Positions 14,663 to 23,919 of a DNA stretch of 64,000 nucleotides are shown here, one piece after another. The DNA lies in contig NZ_JARDJI010000013.1 in the NCBI RefSeq assembly GCF_039907765.1, positions 1 to 64,000 on the forward strand, in the 5' to 3' direction. How positions within the stretch are numbered: position 1 is the stretch's first letter; each line of letters starts with the position of its first letter. This stretch comes from Aminobacter sp039907765. Lineage in GTDB: Bacteria; Pseudomonadota; Alphaproteobacteria; Rhizobiales; Rhizobiaceae. Both the position numbers and the translations under genes were made by a program. The notes under the pieces are model-generated. The model did not search any database, had not been told where the DNA came from, and saw only the letters and a program-made list of their open reading frames with translations.

Positions 14663-16765
14663 TCAGCGCGTGAAGCTCTGGGCGTTGCCGGCGTCGACAT
14701 TGATGATGTTGCCGGTCGACTTGGCCGACATGTCGGAAGCGAGGAAGTAGACCGCCTCGGCAATGTCTTCCGGGAAGACCGAGCGCTTCAGCATCGAGCG
14801 CTTGCGGTAGTGCTCTTCGAGTTCGTCCGGCTGCATCGCATAGGCTGCGGCACGCTGCTCGCGCCACTCGCCGGTCCAGATCTTCGAGCCGCGCAGCACG
14901 GCGTCGGGGTTAACCGTATTGACCCTAATCTGGTGGTCCGCCCCCTCGAGCGCCAGACAGCGGGCGAGGTGGATTTCTGCCGCCTTGGCGGTGCAGTAGG
15001 CCGCCGCATTGGGCGATGCCGCCAGCCCGTTCTTCGAGGCGATGAAAACGATATTGCCGCCGAGTTGCTGCTGCTTGAAGGTGCGGAACGCCTCGCGCGA
15101 CACCAGGAAATAGCCCTTGGCGAGGATGTCCATGTTGCGGTTCCACATCGAAAGTTCCGTGTCCTCGATCGGCGCCGACGACGAGATGCCGGCATTCGAA
15201 ACCAGGATATCGACACCCCCGAACTCGACGGCGCTGTCGGCATAGGCCGAGGTGACGCCCGCCTCGTCGGTGACGTCGAGGCGCACCGGCCGCACGAAAT
15301 CCTTGCCGAACGCCTTGCCGAGTTCCTCGTGCGCGGTGGCAAGGGCCGCCTCGTCGATGTCGGCGATGACAACGCACGCGCCCTCGCGCAGGAGGCGGAC
15401 GGCCGTCGCCTTGCCGATGCCGCCGGCGCCTCCCGTGACGAAGGCGATCTGCCCGGCCAGCGATTTCGGCTTGGGCATGCGCTGCAGCTTGGCTTCCTCG
15501 AGCAGCCAGTATTCGATGTCGAAGGCCTCCTGCTCGGGCAAGCCGACATAGGTCGACACCGAAGACGCACCGCGCATGACGTTGATGGCGTTGACGTAGA
15601 ATTCGCCTGAAATCCTTGCCGTTGCCTTGTCGGCGGCGAACGTAAGCATGCCGACGCCGGGCATCAGGTAGACCACGGCGTTGGGGTCGCGCACGGCAGG
15701 CGAATCCGCATGCTTGCAGCGGTCGTAATAGGCCTGGTAGCCGGCGCGGTAGTCGTCCAGCGCCCTGGGCAGCGCCGCAATCACGGCATCCACATCAGGC
15801 CTTGCAGGATCGAAGTCGATCACCAGCGGCCTGATCTTGGTGCGCAGGAAATGGTCGGGGCAGGAGGTGCCAAGTGCCGCGAGGTCGCGCAGACGGTGCG
15901 AATTGACGAATTCCAGCACCGTGTCGCTGTCGTCGAAATGACCGAGCTTGCGCACGCCCTGCTGCGAGATCATGCCGCGGATGCGGGGCATCAGCCGCGC
16001 GGCGATCGCCCGGCGCTCGGTTGCCGGCAACGGCTTCGTCGCCGCGCCGCCGAAGGCCGGCTTGCCCTTGGTCTCCTGCTCGAACCAGTCGATCGCCTTG
16101 TTGATGGTGTCGATCGTGGTCGCATAGCACTCCTTGGGCGTGTCGCCCCAGGTGAACAGGCCGTGGCTTTCGAGCACGACGCCCTTGGCATCTGGGTTCT
16201 CCAGGCAGAATTTTTCCAGCCAGAGGCCGAGCTCGAAGCCCGGCCTCTTCCAAGGCAGCCAGCCGATCTCGTCGCCGAAGATCCTTGCTGTCAGCGCCTT
16301 TGAATCCTTCGCAGCCGCGATCGCGATGATCGCGTCGGGGTGCATGTGGTCGACGTAAGCCCTTGGCACATAAGCATGCAGCGGCGTGTCGATGGAGGCA
16401 GCGCGCGGATTGAGGTTGAAGGTGCAGTGCGGCAGGTAGCCGACCATCTCGTCCTCATGCGCGAGCCCGCGATAGAGCCCCTTCAGCGCCCTGAGCTTGT
16501 CCATGTAGAGCGTGGCGAAACCGTCGAGCTTGATCGAGGCGCTGTCCCCGCCCGATCCCTTGACCCAGAGCACTTCGACCTCGGCGCTGGTCAGCGGATC
16601 CCTTTGCGTGACCTTGGACGAGGTATTGCCGCCACCATAGTTGGTGACGCGCTTGTCCGAGCCCAGGATGTTGGAGCGATAGACCAGCCGCTCCGGCTCG
16701 CTCATGGCGGCCGCCTTGGCGTCGTCCCACAGATTTGCCAGCCGCGTGGAGTTGGTGTCGAGCAT
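14663..16765 (-). CDS. rhaD: Bifunctional rhamnulose-1-phosphate aldolase / short-chain dehydrogenase
   Basis: This is a 700-residue fusion. Residues 1 to about 400 form a class II aldolase domain with the zinc-binding HMHPDAIIAI and LESHGLF histidine motifs. Residues about 430-700 form a classical SDR domain with the VTGGAGGIGKATAVRLL cofactor motif and the YCTAKAA active site (Tyr-x3-Lys). By family knowledge the aldolase splits L-rhamnulose 1-phosphate into DHAP and L-lactaldehyde, and the dehydrogenase oxidises the lactaldehyde to lactate, channelling the product. The start follows GGGAGGA at 7 nt. It is transcribed divergently from the DeoR regulator gene, and TCAATC repeats overlap its putative -35 (TTGACA, 16845-16840). 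Confidence 0.93.
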   Translation of the reverse strand: MLDTNSTRLANLWDDAKAAAMSEPERLVYRSNILGSDKRVTNYGGGNTSSKVTQRDPLTSAEVEVLWVKGSGGDSASIKLDGFATLYMDKLRALKGLYRGLAHEDEMVGYLPHCTFNLNPRAASIDTPLHAYVPRAYVDHMHPDAIIAIAAAKDSKALTARIFGDEIGWLPWKRPGFELGLWLEKFCLENPDAKGVVLESHGLFTWGDTPKECYATTIDTINKAIDWFEQETKGKPAFGGAATKPLPATERRAIAARLMPRIRGMISQQGVRKLGHFDDSDTVLEFVNSHRLRDLAALGTSCPDHFLRTKIRPLVIDFDPARPDVDAVIAALPRALDDYRAGYQAYYDRCKHADSPAVRDPNAVVYLMPGVGMLTFAADKATARISGEFYVNAINVMRGASSVSTYVGLPEQEAFDIEYWLLEEAKLQRMPKPKSLAGQIAFVTGGAGGIGKATAVRLLREGACVVIADIDEAALATAHEELGKAFGKDFVRPVRLDVTDEAGVTSAYADSAVEFGGVDILVSNAGISSSAPIEDTELSMWNRNMDILAKGYFLVSREAFRTFKQQQLGGNIVFIASKNGLAASPNAAAYCTAKAAEIHLARCLALEGADHQIRVNTVNPDAVLRGSKIWTGEWREQRAAAYAMQPDELEEHYRKRSMLKRSVFPEDIAEAVYFLASDMSAKSTGNIINVDAGNAQSFTR

Positions 16766-16841
16766 GTCGGAATCCTCCCGGCGCGAAACAGCGGGCGCCG
16801 CTCTCTTTTGGCGGTAAAATCAGGCCAAGCCATGCGGTTTG

Positions 16842-16868
16842 TCAATCGTAAAAAGATTGAACTCAATC
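16842..16868. promoter_or_regulatory. TCAATC repeat cluster: operator of the rha divergent promoter
   Basis: Three copies of one hexamer occur: TCAATC at 16842-16847, inverted GATTGA at 16855-16860, and TCAATC at 16863-16868. The two direct copies are exactly 21 bp (two helical turns) apart, and the inner pair forms GATTGA-AC-TCAATC. The first copy overlaps a minus-strand TTGACA (16845-16840) that would serve as the rhaD -35. The DeoR-type product of 17002-17778 is the obvious candidate binder. Confidence 0.5.
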
Positions 16869-17001
16869 ATTGTGCGTCGCAGTATGATTTAGATGCGGCG
16901 CGGTATGAGTAATTTTCATCACAAATCGCTTGCGCTGGAATCTGATTTGCGTAAGTTAACTCATGGCGCAGCCTTTTCGCGAAGCCATGGGAGGTGTTTT
17001 C

Positions 17002-17778
17002 GTGAACGACCTGGTCCGTCAGCGGCAGATCATCGAGCTTTTGCGCGACCGGCCCTTTGCGTCGGTGCGCGATCTGCAGGAGCATCTCGGCGTCTCCGCT
17101 GCCACCGTGCGGCGTGATATCGACAAGATCGATGAGGCGGGCAGTGCCCGCAAGGTCTACGGCGGTATTTCCGCGCTCGACGGCGCGGCGCAGGGCACGG
17201 CCTTCGCGCGTCCTTATGACGAAAACCGGGACCTCGCCGTCGAGCCCAAGCGGCTTATCGCGGAACTGGCGGCAACCATGGTCGCCGACGGCGATGCGGT
17301 CATCGTCAATGGCGGTTCGACCTGCTTCCACCTGGGCGTCAAGCTGGCCGACCGCAATGTCCGCCTGTTCACCAACTCGATGCCGCTGGCCGGTTATCTC
17401 GGCGAGAATGGGAAGTGCAGCCTGACGCTCGCCGGCGGCGAGCTGCATCGCGAACCCCGGGTGATCTATTCGCCGTCGCAGCCGATCAATTTCTATGCCT
17501 CGAAATTCTTCCTCGGCGCACAGGGGATCAGTCCTGACGGCCTGCTAGAATCGCATCCCTTGATGGTGCGATCGATCCAGGAGCTCAGCCGCAACGCCGA
17601 CCAGATCGTCGTACTTGCCGACAGCCGCAAGTTCTCGATCCACGCCCGCAATGTCGCCCTGCCGCTTACGCGGCTGGCGATGGTCATCACCGACGACGGC
17701 CTCTCCGACCAGCACGCCAAGATGCTTGAGAGCGCGGGTATCGCGCTGCGCATCGTCTCCAATGGAGGCGGTGCATGA
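17002..17778 (+). CDS. rhaR: DeoR-family transcriptional regulator of the rhamnose locus
   Basis: This is a 258-residue DeoR/GlpR-type repressor. Its N-terminal HTH (about residues 20-42, LQEHLGVSAATVRRDIDKIDEAG) is followed by a sugar-phosphate-sensing domain with GDAVIVNGGSTCFHLG, LTLAGGELHRE and GAQGISPDGLLESHPLMV. The GTG at 17002 is chosen over upstream ATGs because GGGAGGT lies 6 nt before it. It is divergent from rhaD and overlaps the kinase start by 4 bp (ATGA). In Rhizobium leguminosarum a DeoR protein at the same position (RhaR) controls rhamnose use; the same role here is inferred from context. The likely inducer is a phosphorylated intermediate. Confidence 0.85.
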   Translation: MNDLVRQRQIIELLRDRPFASVRDLQEHLGVSAATVRRDIDKIDEAGSARKVYGGISALDGAAQGTAFARPYDENRDLAVEPKRLIAELAATMVADGDAVIVNGGSTCFHLGVKLADRNVRLFTNSMPLAGYLGENGKCSLTLAGGELHREPRVIYSPSQPINFYASKFFLGAQGISPDGLLESHPLMVRSIQELSRNADQIVVLADSRKFSIHARNVALPLTRLAMVITDDGLSDQHAKMLESAGIALRIVSNGGGA

Positions 17779-19184
17779 GCGGCGCGCTGGCAGTCTTCGA
17801 TCTCGGCAAGACCAATTCCAAGCTGTTCGTTTTTTCGCCAGACGGCATCTTGCTCGACGAGCGCCGCACCAAGCCCGTCTGGCGGGATTTTCGTGGGCGG
17901 AGCGTGCTCGACGACGAGCGCCTCTTCGGCTGGATGAACCACGAACTGGCCGAAGTCGCAGTGACGCATGGCGTAACGCGGCTGATGATATCAGCCCATG
18001 GGTGCGCGTTCGCATTGGTGCGCGGCAACGAACTGCTGCATCCGATCCTCGACTATGAGCAGGAGGTTCCGGAAACGGTGGCCCGTGCGATCGACCCGAT
18101 CCTGCCTGACTTCTCCGAGACCTATACGCCGTGGCTGCCTTTGGGCTTCTCCATCGCCCGTCACATCTATTGGCTGCAGACCGAAGAGCCGGAAGTCTTC
18201 TCCGGTACCGAGGCGATCCTCTGCTATCCGCAATTCTGGGTCTGGCGGTTCTGCGGCCGAAAGCTCGCGGAATGGTCCTATCTCGGTGCGCACAGCCAGC
18301 TTTGGGCGCCGCTGAAGCGCGACTACAGCTCGCTGGTCGAACGTCTCGGCTGGCGCGACCGGTTCCCGGCGATAGCCCCGGCAGGTGCCGTCGTCGGCGA
18401 GGCGAGCGTGACCATGGCCGATGGCAGCACCCGCGCCATTGCCGTGCACAATGGCGTGCACGATTCCAACGCGGCACTGGCCTACTACCGCATGACCGGG
18501 CTGAGCGATTTCACCCTGGTCTCGACGGGCACCTGGGTCATCATCATCAATCTCGATTGTCCGCTCGGTGCGCTCGACCGGGAGCGCGACATGATCGCCA
18601 ACGTCACCGTCAATGGCGAGCCGGCGCCTTCGCTGCGCTTCATGGGTGGGCGCGAATACGACCTCATCAGCGACGGCTGGAACAAGCCGATCTCGCAAGA
18701 AGCGGTCGAGCGGGTGATCGAGCGAGGCATCTTCGCCATGCCGTCCTGGGCCGCCGGGGGACCTTTCCCGGAGACCAAGGGGCGCATCATCGGCGGCGAT
18801 GTCAGCGGCGAGGAGCGGGCGGCGGTAGCCGTGCTCTATGTCGCCATGATGACCGACCTTTCACTCGACCTGATCAAGTCGGAAAATCTCCTCGTCGTCG
18901 ATGGCGGGCTGGCGAAGATCGACCTGTTCACCGCGATGCTGGCTGAACTCCGTCCAACGCAGATCATCGTGCGCTCGACGATGAGCGAGGGCTCGGCGAC
19001 GGGCGCTGCGGCGCTGGCCTTCAAGGCGCTCGGCCTCCAGCCGTTCAAGGACGAGACCGTGCCGGTGACGGCGAGCCGCATTCGCGGTCTCGACGCCTAT
19101 CGTGCCCGTTGGCGCGAACTGGCCGAGGGCGCGCGAGCCGCTGCCCGGGCGGCGAAGCCTGATGCGAAGGAGGCGAGCCGATGA
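17775..19184 (+). CDS. rhaK: FGGY-family carbohydrate kinase, probable rhamnulokinase
   Basis: This is a 469-residue kinase of the FGGY/ASKHA fold. Phosphate-1 motif VFDLGKTNSKLFVF is at residues 7-20, the adenosine/phosphate-2 region is STGTWVIIINL, and there is a C-terminal VVDGGLAKIDLFTAMLAEL segment. It would phosphorylate a ketose at the expense of ATP in the cytoplasm. Position between the DeoR regulator and the rhamnose importer, and need for L-rhamnulose 1-phosphate as RhaD substrate, make rhamnulokinase the best assignment. L-fuculokinase-like activity cannot be excluded, since a second FGGY kinase is present in the same operon. Both ends overlap neighbours by 4 bp, so translation is coupled. 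The C-terminal about 25 residues are Ala/Arg-rich. Confidence 0.75.
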   Translation: MSGALAVFDLGKTNSKLFVFSPDGILLDERRTKPVWRDFRGRSVLDDERLFGWMNHELAEVAVTHGVTRLMISAHGCAFALVRGNELLHPILDYEQEVPETVARAIDPILPDFSETYTPWLPLGFSIARHIYWLQTEEPEVFSGTEAILCYPQFWVWRFCGRKLAEWSYLGAHSQLWAPLKRDYSSLVERLGWRDRFPAIAPAGAVVGEASVTMADGSTRAIAVHNGVHDSNAALAYYRMTGLSDFTLVSTGTWVIIINLDCPLGALDRERDMIANVTVNGEPAPSLRFMGGREYDLISDGWNKPISQEAVERVIERGIFAMPSWAAGGPFPETKGRIIGGDVSGEERAAVAVLYVAMMTDLSLDLIKSENLLVVDGGLAKIDLFTAMLAELRPTQIIVRSTMSEGSATGAAALAFKALGLQPFKDETVPVTASRIRGLDAYRARWRELAEGARAAARAAKPDAKEASR

Positions 19185-20695
19185 GCAGTTCGACTGCCTA
19201 CGTCAGCCTCACCGGCATGTCCAAGTCCTTCGGCGGCGTAAAGGTGCTGAAAGAGGTAAGCTTCGACGTTCGTCCCGGCGAAGTGCATGCGCTCCTCGGC
19301 GAAAACGGCGCCGGCAAGTCGACGCTGATCAAGATGATGTCGGGCCTCTACATGCCCGACGCCGGTACCATCGTGGTCGACGGCAAGGACGTGAAGTTCT
19401 CCTCGACCCGGGACGCTGCTGCCGTGGGCATCGCCACCGTCTACCAGGAGCTCCTGCTCTTTCCTGAGCTGTCGGTGGCCGAGAACGTGTTCCTGGGCAA
19501 CTATCCGCGCACGTCCGCCGGCATCATCGACTGGGCCGAGGTGCGGCGTCGCACCCGCGGGCTGCTCGACCAGCTGGATACCTTCGACCTCGACGTCGAC
19601 GCGAAGGTGCTCACCCTGTCGGTCGCGCAGCGCCAGCGCGTCGAGATCGCCAAGGCGCTGAGCAAGAACGCACGCGTCCTGATCATGGACGAGCCGACTG
19701 CCTCGCTGGTCGAGTCCGATGTGCAGCGGCTTATGGCGATCGTACGGCAACTGCGCGAGCGCGGCGTCGGCATCGTCTATGTCAGCCATCGCATGCCGGA
19801 GATCTTCGCGCTAGCCGACCGCGTGACGGTGCTGCGCGACGGCGCCCATGTCGCGACGAGGGACATCGGCGAGGTCAATGAGAACCAACTCGTCTCGATG
19901 ATGGTCGGCCGCTCGATCGAGAGCCTGTTCCCGAAGGCGCAAGCAACGATCGGCGACATCGTGCTCCGGGTGAAGAACCTCAATCACGGCCGCCATGTCC
20001 GCGACATCTCCTTCGAGCTGAGGCGCGGCGAAATCCTCGGCATTGCCGGCCTTGTCGGCAGCGGCCGCACCGAGCTGGCGCTGACGCTGTTCGGCATGTC
20101 ACCGGCAACCTCGGGCGAGATATTCATGGAGGGCAGGGCGGTCCGTATCGGCTCGCCGCGCCAGGCGCGCGATCTCGGCATCGCCTATGTGCCGGAGGAC
20201 CGCGGCATGCAGGGGCTCGTGAAGTCCATGGCCATCCGCAAGAACGTGTCGATGGCGACGATCGAGAGGCTGTCCTCGGGTATCTTCATCAAGGCCGGCG
20301 AGGAGGCGCAGCGCGCCCTCGACGCCGTCAAGCGGCTCAGCATCCGCTGCCGCAACATCGGCCAGCCGGTCGGCGAGTTGTCGGGCGGCAACCAGCAGAA
20401 GGTGGTCATCGCCAAGTGGCTGGAGACCATGCCGAAGGTGCTGATCCTCGACGAACCGACGCGCGGCGTCGATGTCGGCGCCAAGGCCGAAATCCATACG
20501 ATCATGGGAGAGCTGGTGAAGCAGGGTGTCGCCGTCATCATGATTTCGAGTGAGCTGCCGGAGGTGCTCGGCATGAGCGACCGCGTCCTGGTGATGAGCG
20601 GCGGCCGTATCACCGGCGAGATCGGCCGCACCGATGCCACTCCCGAACGGGTCGGCGCTGCCATGACCGCACATCGCACAGGGGAGGCGGCGTGA
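19181..20695 (+). CDS. rhaT: Sugar ABC importer ATP-binding protein (rhamnose)
   Basis: This is a 504-residue tandem-NBD ATPase of the RbsA/AraG/MglA class. The first NBD has Walker A at 40-48 (GENGAGKST), Walker B LIMDEPTAS and signature LSVAQRQ. The second NBD has a degenerate Walker A (LVGSGRTE), the standard signature LSGGNQQK and Walker B LILDEPTRGVDVG. Such proteins energise a membrane-bound permease pair from the cytoplasmic face. It lies in the rha operon with 4-bp overlaps at both ends, followed by two permeases and an LsrB/RhaS-type binding protein. Substrate assignment to L-rhamnose follows from the operon. It is one of three such ATPases in the window. Confidence 0.88.
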   Translation: MSSSTAYVSLTGMSKSFGGVKVLKEVSFDVRPGEVHALLGENGAGKSTLIKMMSGLYMPDAGTIVVDGKDVKFSSTRDAAAVGIATVYQELLLFPELSVAENVFLGNYPRTSAGIIDWAEVRRRTRGLLDQLDTFDLDVDAKVLTLSVAQRQRVEIAKALSKNARVLIMDEPTASLVESDVQRLMAIVRQLRERGVGIVYVSHRMPEIFALADRVTVLRDGAHVATRDIGEVNENQLVSMMVGRSIESLFPKAQATIGDIVLRVKNLNHGRHVRDISFELRRGEILGIAGLVGSGRTELALTLFGMSPATSGEIFMEGRAVRIGSPRQARDLGIAYVPEDRGMQGLVKSMAIRKNVSMATIERLSSGIFIKAGEEAQRALDAVKRLSIRCRNIGQPVGELSGGNQQKVVIAKWLETMPKVLILDEPTRGVDVGAKAEIHTIMGELVKQGVAVIMISSELPEVLGMSDRVLVMSGGRITGEIGRTDATPERVGAAMTAHRTGEAA

Positions 20696-21693
20696 TGTCG
20701 ACGACAGTCGAAGCCACCAGCCGCGCGCGCCAGATTCCGGCACGCCCCGGCTTCTTCAAGCGGCTTTTCGCCGAATACGGCCAGGAGATCGTGGTGCTCG
20801 CCGCCATCGTCGCCCTGTTCGCCGTGGTGACGATGGTCAATCCGCGTTTCATCAGCGCCAACAACCTGACCACCATCTTCTCCGGCAACGCCTATGTCGC
20901 GGTCGCCGCCATCGGCATGGCGATGGTCATCGTCACCGGCAACATCGACGTCTCCGTCGGTGCGCTGATCGGCGTTCTGGCGACGATTTCGGGCTCGCTT
21001 GCGGTCGCAGGCTACCCGATCTGGTTCGCATGGCTGGCCCCGGTGCTGGTCGGCATGGCGGTCAACGCCGTCATCGGCGTGCTTGTTGCCTATGCCCGAA
21101 TTCCATCCATCGTCGTGACGCTCGGTGCGCTGTCGATCCTGCGCGGCGGCCTGATCAGCGTCACCGGCGGTACCTGGATCACCGACCTGCCGCCCGACTA
21201 CCTGATCGCCCAGAAGCAGGTTCTCGGCCTGCCAGTGCCGTTGGTGTTCATGGTCGTGCTGACGCTGCTTGCCGCCTTCTGGATGCGCTACACCGCCTTC
21301 GGCCGTTCGCTCTATGCCATCGGCGGCAATGCCGAGGCGGCACTTGCTACCGGCATCCCGATCGCGCGCCGCACCGTCGCCGTCTTCGTCATCCATGGGG
21401 CCTTTGCCGGCCTGGCCACCATCCTGTTCGCCACCCAGCTGCAGGTCATCCAGTCGACGGTGCCGCCAAATCTCGAACTGACCGTCATCACCGCAGCTGT
21501 CATCGGGGGCGTGTCGATCCTCGGCGGGTCGGGCACGGTCGTCGGCTCGACGCTGGCGACCATCCTGTTCGCCACCATCGGATCGGCCCTGATCTTCGTC
21601 AACGTCTCGGCCTACTGGCTGCGCGCCGTGATCGGCCTGCTGATCCTGGCGACTGTGCTGGCCGACATGCTGCGCCGGCGCGGCAGAGGCTGA
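20695..21693 (+). CDS. rhaP: Sugar ABC importer permease 1 (rhamnose)
   Basis: This is a 332-residue inner-membrane protein of the RbsC/AraH permease family with about eight to ten hydrophobic helices. Characteristic sequences are GMAMVIVTGNIDVSVGALIG (the conserved GxDLSVG-type motif), RIPSIVVTLGALSILRGG, and AAVIGGVSILGGSGTVVGSTLA near the C-terminus. A GTG at 20692 is also possible, but the ATG at 20695 has GGGAGG at 7 nt. It forms the pore with the next gene's product. It overlaps the ATPase gene by one base. Confidence 0.88.
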   Translation: MSTTVEATSRARQIPARPGFFKRLFAEYGQEIVVLAAIVALFAVVTMVNPRFISANNLTTIFSGNAYVAVAAIGMAMVIVTGNIDVSVGALIGVLATISGSLAVAGYPIWFAWLAPVLVGMAVNAVIGVLVAYARIPSIVVTLGALSILRGGLISVTGGTWITDLPPDYLIAQKQVLGLPVPLVFMVVLTLLAAFWMRYTAFGRSLYAIGGNAEAALATGIPIARRTVAVFVIHGAFAGLATILFATQLQVIQSTVPPNLELTVITAAVIGGVSILGGSGTVVGSTLATILFATIGSALIFVNVSAYWLRAVIGLLILATVLADMLRRRGRG

Positions 21694-21703
21694 GGGGCAC
21701 GAG

Positions 21704-22651
21704 ATGAAGCTGAAGTCCCTGATCCGCCACGAGACGTTCCTGGCCCTTTTGCTTGTCGTCGTGCTGGTCGTGCTTTCGTTCCAGTCGGACCGCTTCTTCA
21801 CCGTCGACAACCTGCTCAACCAGGGCCGGCTGATGACAGAGATCGGCCTGATCGCCATTGCCATGACCTTCGTCATCGCCACCGGCGGCATCGACCTGTC
21901 GGTCGGCTCGATCCTCGGTCTGACCGCCATCCTGACCGGCGTGTTCTGGCAGAATGTCGGCCTGCCGCTGCCGGTGGCAGCAACAGCGGCGATCGCGGCC
22001 GGTACCTTCGCCGGTTTCGTCAACGGCGTCATCATCACGCGCTTCCGCGTGCCGCCGCTGATCGCTACGCTGGCGACGCTGGCGCTCTACCGTGGGCTTG
22101 CCGAGGGCATCAGCCAGGCGCGCTCGGTGCGCGGCTACCCGGAGTGGTTCTACCTGCTCGGCCAGCGGGACGTGCTCGGCGTGCCGACGCAACTCTGGAT
22201 ATTGTTGCTCGCGGCCGTCGTCGCCTCGGTCATCCTCGCCTACACGACCTGGGGCCGCACGGTCTATGCGGTGGGTTCCAACGAGGTCGCCAGTCGCTTC
22301 TCCGGCCTGTCCGTCGAGAAGACCAAGCTCGCGCTCTACACAGCCTCGGGCTTCGCCGCGGCGGTCGCCGCCGTCATCTTCGTCTCGCGGGTTTCCACCA
22401 CGCGCTCGGACATGGGTACCGGCATCGAGCTCGACGCCATCACGGCCGTCGTCCTCGGTGGCACCTCGATCTTCGGCGGGCGCGGCACGGTTGTCGGCAC
22501 CATCATTGGCCTCTGCCTGATCCAGGCGCTGAAGAACGGCCTGTCGCTTGCCGGCATCAAGGGGGACGGCACGATCATGCTGATCGGCGCGGTCCTTATC
22601 CTGGCGATCCTCGCCAGCAATCTCTTCGAGAGGAGCGGCACTCGAACCTAA
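21704..22651 (+). CDS. rhaQ: Sugar ABC importer permease 2 (rhamnose)
   Basis: This is a 315-residue permease of the same family as the preceding gene. It has the motif MTFVIATGGIDLSVGSILGL, VPPLIATLATLALYRGLAEG, and the C-terminal AVVLGGTSIFGGRGTVVGTIIG loop. About eight to ten membrane helices are visible. Two distinct permeases imply a heterodimeric channel, in contrast to the single-permease systems at 32570 and 62039. It follows permease 1 by 10 bp with a GAGGGG ribosome site. Confidence 0.88.
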   Translation: MKLKSLIRHETFLALLLVVVLVVLSFQSDRFFTVDNLLNQGRLMTEIGLIAIAMTFVIATGGIDLSVGSILGLTAILTGVFWQNVGLPLPVAATAAIAAGTFAGFVNGVIITRFRVPPLIATLATLALYRGLAEGISQARSVRGYPEWFYLLGQRDVLGVPTQLWILLLAAVVASVILAYTTWGRTVYAVGSNEVASRFSGLSVEKTKLALYTASGFAAAVAAVIFVSRVSTTRSDMGTGIELDAITAVVLGGTSIFGGRGTVVGTIIGLCLIQALKNGLSLAGIKGDGTIMLIGAVLILAILASNLFERSGTRT

Positions 22652-22710
22652 GGAGAGCAACGTCCTTCACTGCCGCTCTAAAGTGTCCGGACGATCAATT
22701 GGAGGATGGA

Positions 22711-23817
22711 ATGCGTAACGTAGTACTTTCCGCGCTTCTGGCGTTGTCCTTCTCGACAAGCCTCAGCCATGCCCAGTCCGCCTGGACGGGCGGCGACGAC
22801 CTGCCCACCAATCCGCTGGCATGCGACGCAACACCCGCGGCCGCTGCGGCCAAGCCCTATGACGGCGGCCAGCCGACCAATGCGCCCGACCGCAAGGGCA
22901 AGACGATCAAGGTCGTCGACGTGCCGAAGCTGGTCGGCATCGGCTACTTCAACGCCACGTCCAAAGGCATCGCCGACGCAGCCAAGGAAATGGGCACGAT
23001 GGACGCCAAGACCGACGGACCGTCCAAGGCCAACATCGACGACCAGATCACGCTGATCGACAACTACATCACCTCCGGCGTCGACGGCATCCTGTTTGCC
23101 GCCAACGATCCGGTCGCCATCGCGCCCGTGCTGAAGAAGGCGCTCGGCGCCGGCATCAACGTCGTCGGCTACGACGCCAACTCGTCGCCCGATGCTCGCC
23201 AGTGGTTCGTCAACCAGGCCGAGTTCAACGGCATCGCCAAGGCTATGGTCGATTCGATGGCCGCCGAAATCGGCGACGACGGCGCCTTTGCCATCGTCAC
23301 CTCGACCTTCACCACGCCGAACCAGGCGCGCTGGATCGCCGAGATGGCTGCTTACCAAGCCAAGTGCCATCCCAACATGAAGTGGCTCGAGACCGTCGAG
23401 GCGCAGGAAGACAACATCCTGTCGTTCAACCAGTCGAACACGCTCATCAACAAGTATGGCGACGAGCTCAAGGGCATCTTCGGCATGACCAGCGTGGCAA
23501 CGCCGGCCGCCGCCGATGCCGTGACCCAGGCCAAGAAGTGCGGCAGCGTCGCCGTCGTCGGACTCGCCACGCCGAACGCGATGAAGCCCTATGTCGGTGC
23601 CGGTTGCGTCAAGTCTGTGGTGCTGTGGAACCCGGTCGATCTTGGTTATGCCGCGGCCTACGTGCTGCGCGCTGTCGCCGACGGCACACTGGTTCCTGGT
23701 GCTACCTCGGTGAAGGCCGGCAAGCTCGGCGATCTCTCCGTCATCAACGGCTCGGAGATCCTGCTCGGCGCACCGACCGTCTTCACCAAGGACAACATCA
23801 ACAACTTCGACTTCTGA
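22711..23817 (+). CDS. rhaS: LsrB/RhaS-type periplasmic sugar-binding protein
   Basis: This is a 368-residue secreted protein with a clear Sec signal peptide (residues 1-21, ending SHA-QS). The mature N-terminus has a variable Pro/Ala-rich stretch, then VVDVPKLVGIGYFNATSKG. Near the C-terminus are GLATPNAMKPYVGAGCVKSV and a terminal VFTKDNINNFDF, both hallmarks of the LsrB/RhaS group of binding proteins. RhaS of rhizobia binds L-rhamnose, whereas LsrB binds autoinducer-2. The operon favours rhamnose. GGAGG lies 5 nt upstream of ATG. A stem-loop after the stop probably raises its expression above that of downstream genes. Confidence 0.85.
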   Translation: MRNVVLSALLALSFSTSLSHAQSAWTGGDDLPTNPLACDATPAAAAAKPYDGGQPTNAPDRKGKTIKVVDVPKLVGIGYFNATSKGIADAAKEMGTMDAKTDGPSKANIDDQITLIDNYITSGVDGILFAANDPVAIAPVLKKALGAGINVVGYDANSSPDARQWFVNQAEFNGIAKAMVDSMAAEIGDDGAFAIVTSTFTTPNQARWIAEMAAYQAKCHPNMKWLETVEAQEDNILSFNQSNTLINKYGDELKGIFGMTSVATPAAADAVTQAKKCGSVAVVGLATPNAMKPYVGAGCVKSVVLWNPVDLGYAAAYVLRAVADGTLVPGATSVKAGKLGDLSVINGSEILLGAPTVFTKDNINNFDF

Positions 23818-23827
23818 GGTTGCGGCG

Positions 23828-23850
23828 GGAGACGCGGTATCCGCATCTCC
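23828..23850 (+). terminator. Intercistronic stem-loop after rhaS
   Basis: GGAGACGCGG and CCGCATCTCC (one mismatch) flank the loop TAT, 10 bp after the stop of the binding-protein gene, with no T-run. The position after a binding-protein gene is typical of 3'-stabilising or attenuating hairpins. Confidence 0.45.
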
Positions 23851-23919
23851 CCACTCCCGGAGATGGCCGGCGACCTGACTGCCGGCCAACTTCATCCTGC
23901 TCTCGAAAGGACCGTGGTC

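Noticed and set aside
20185..22038. 617-codon minus-strand open frame across rhaT, rhaP and rhaQ
   Set aside because: Shadow frame: low-complexity, Asp/Arg/His-rich, spans three well-supported plus-strand genes.
22711..23817. Autoinducer-2 binding protein LsrB in the rha locus
   Set aside because: The sequence has LsrB-type motifs, but rhizobial RhaS shares them; isomerase, mutarotase and RhaD in the same locus make rhamnose the more likely ligand.
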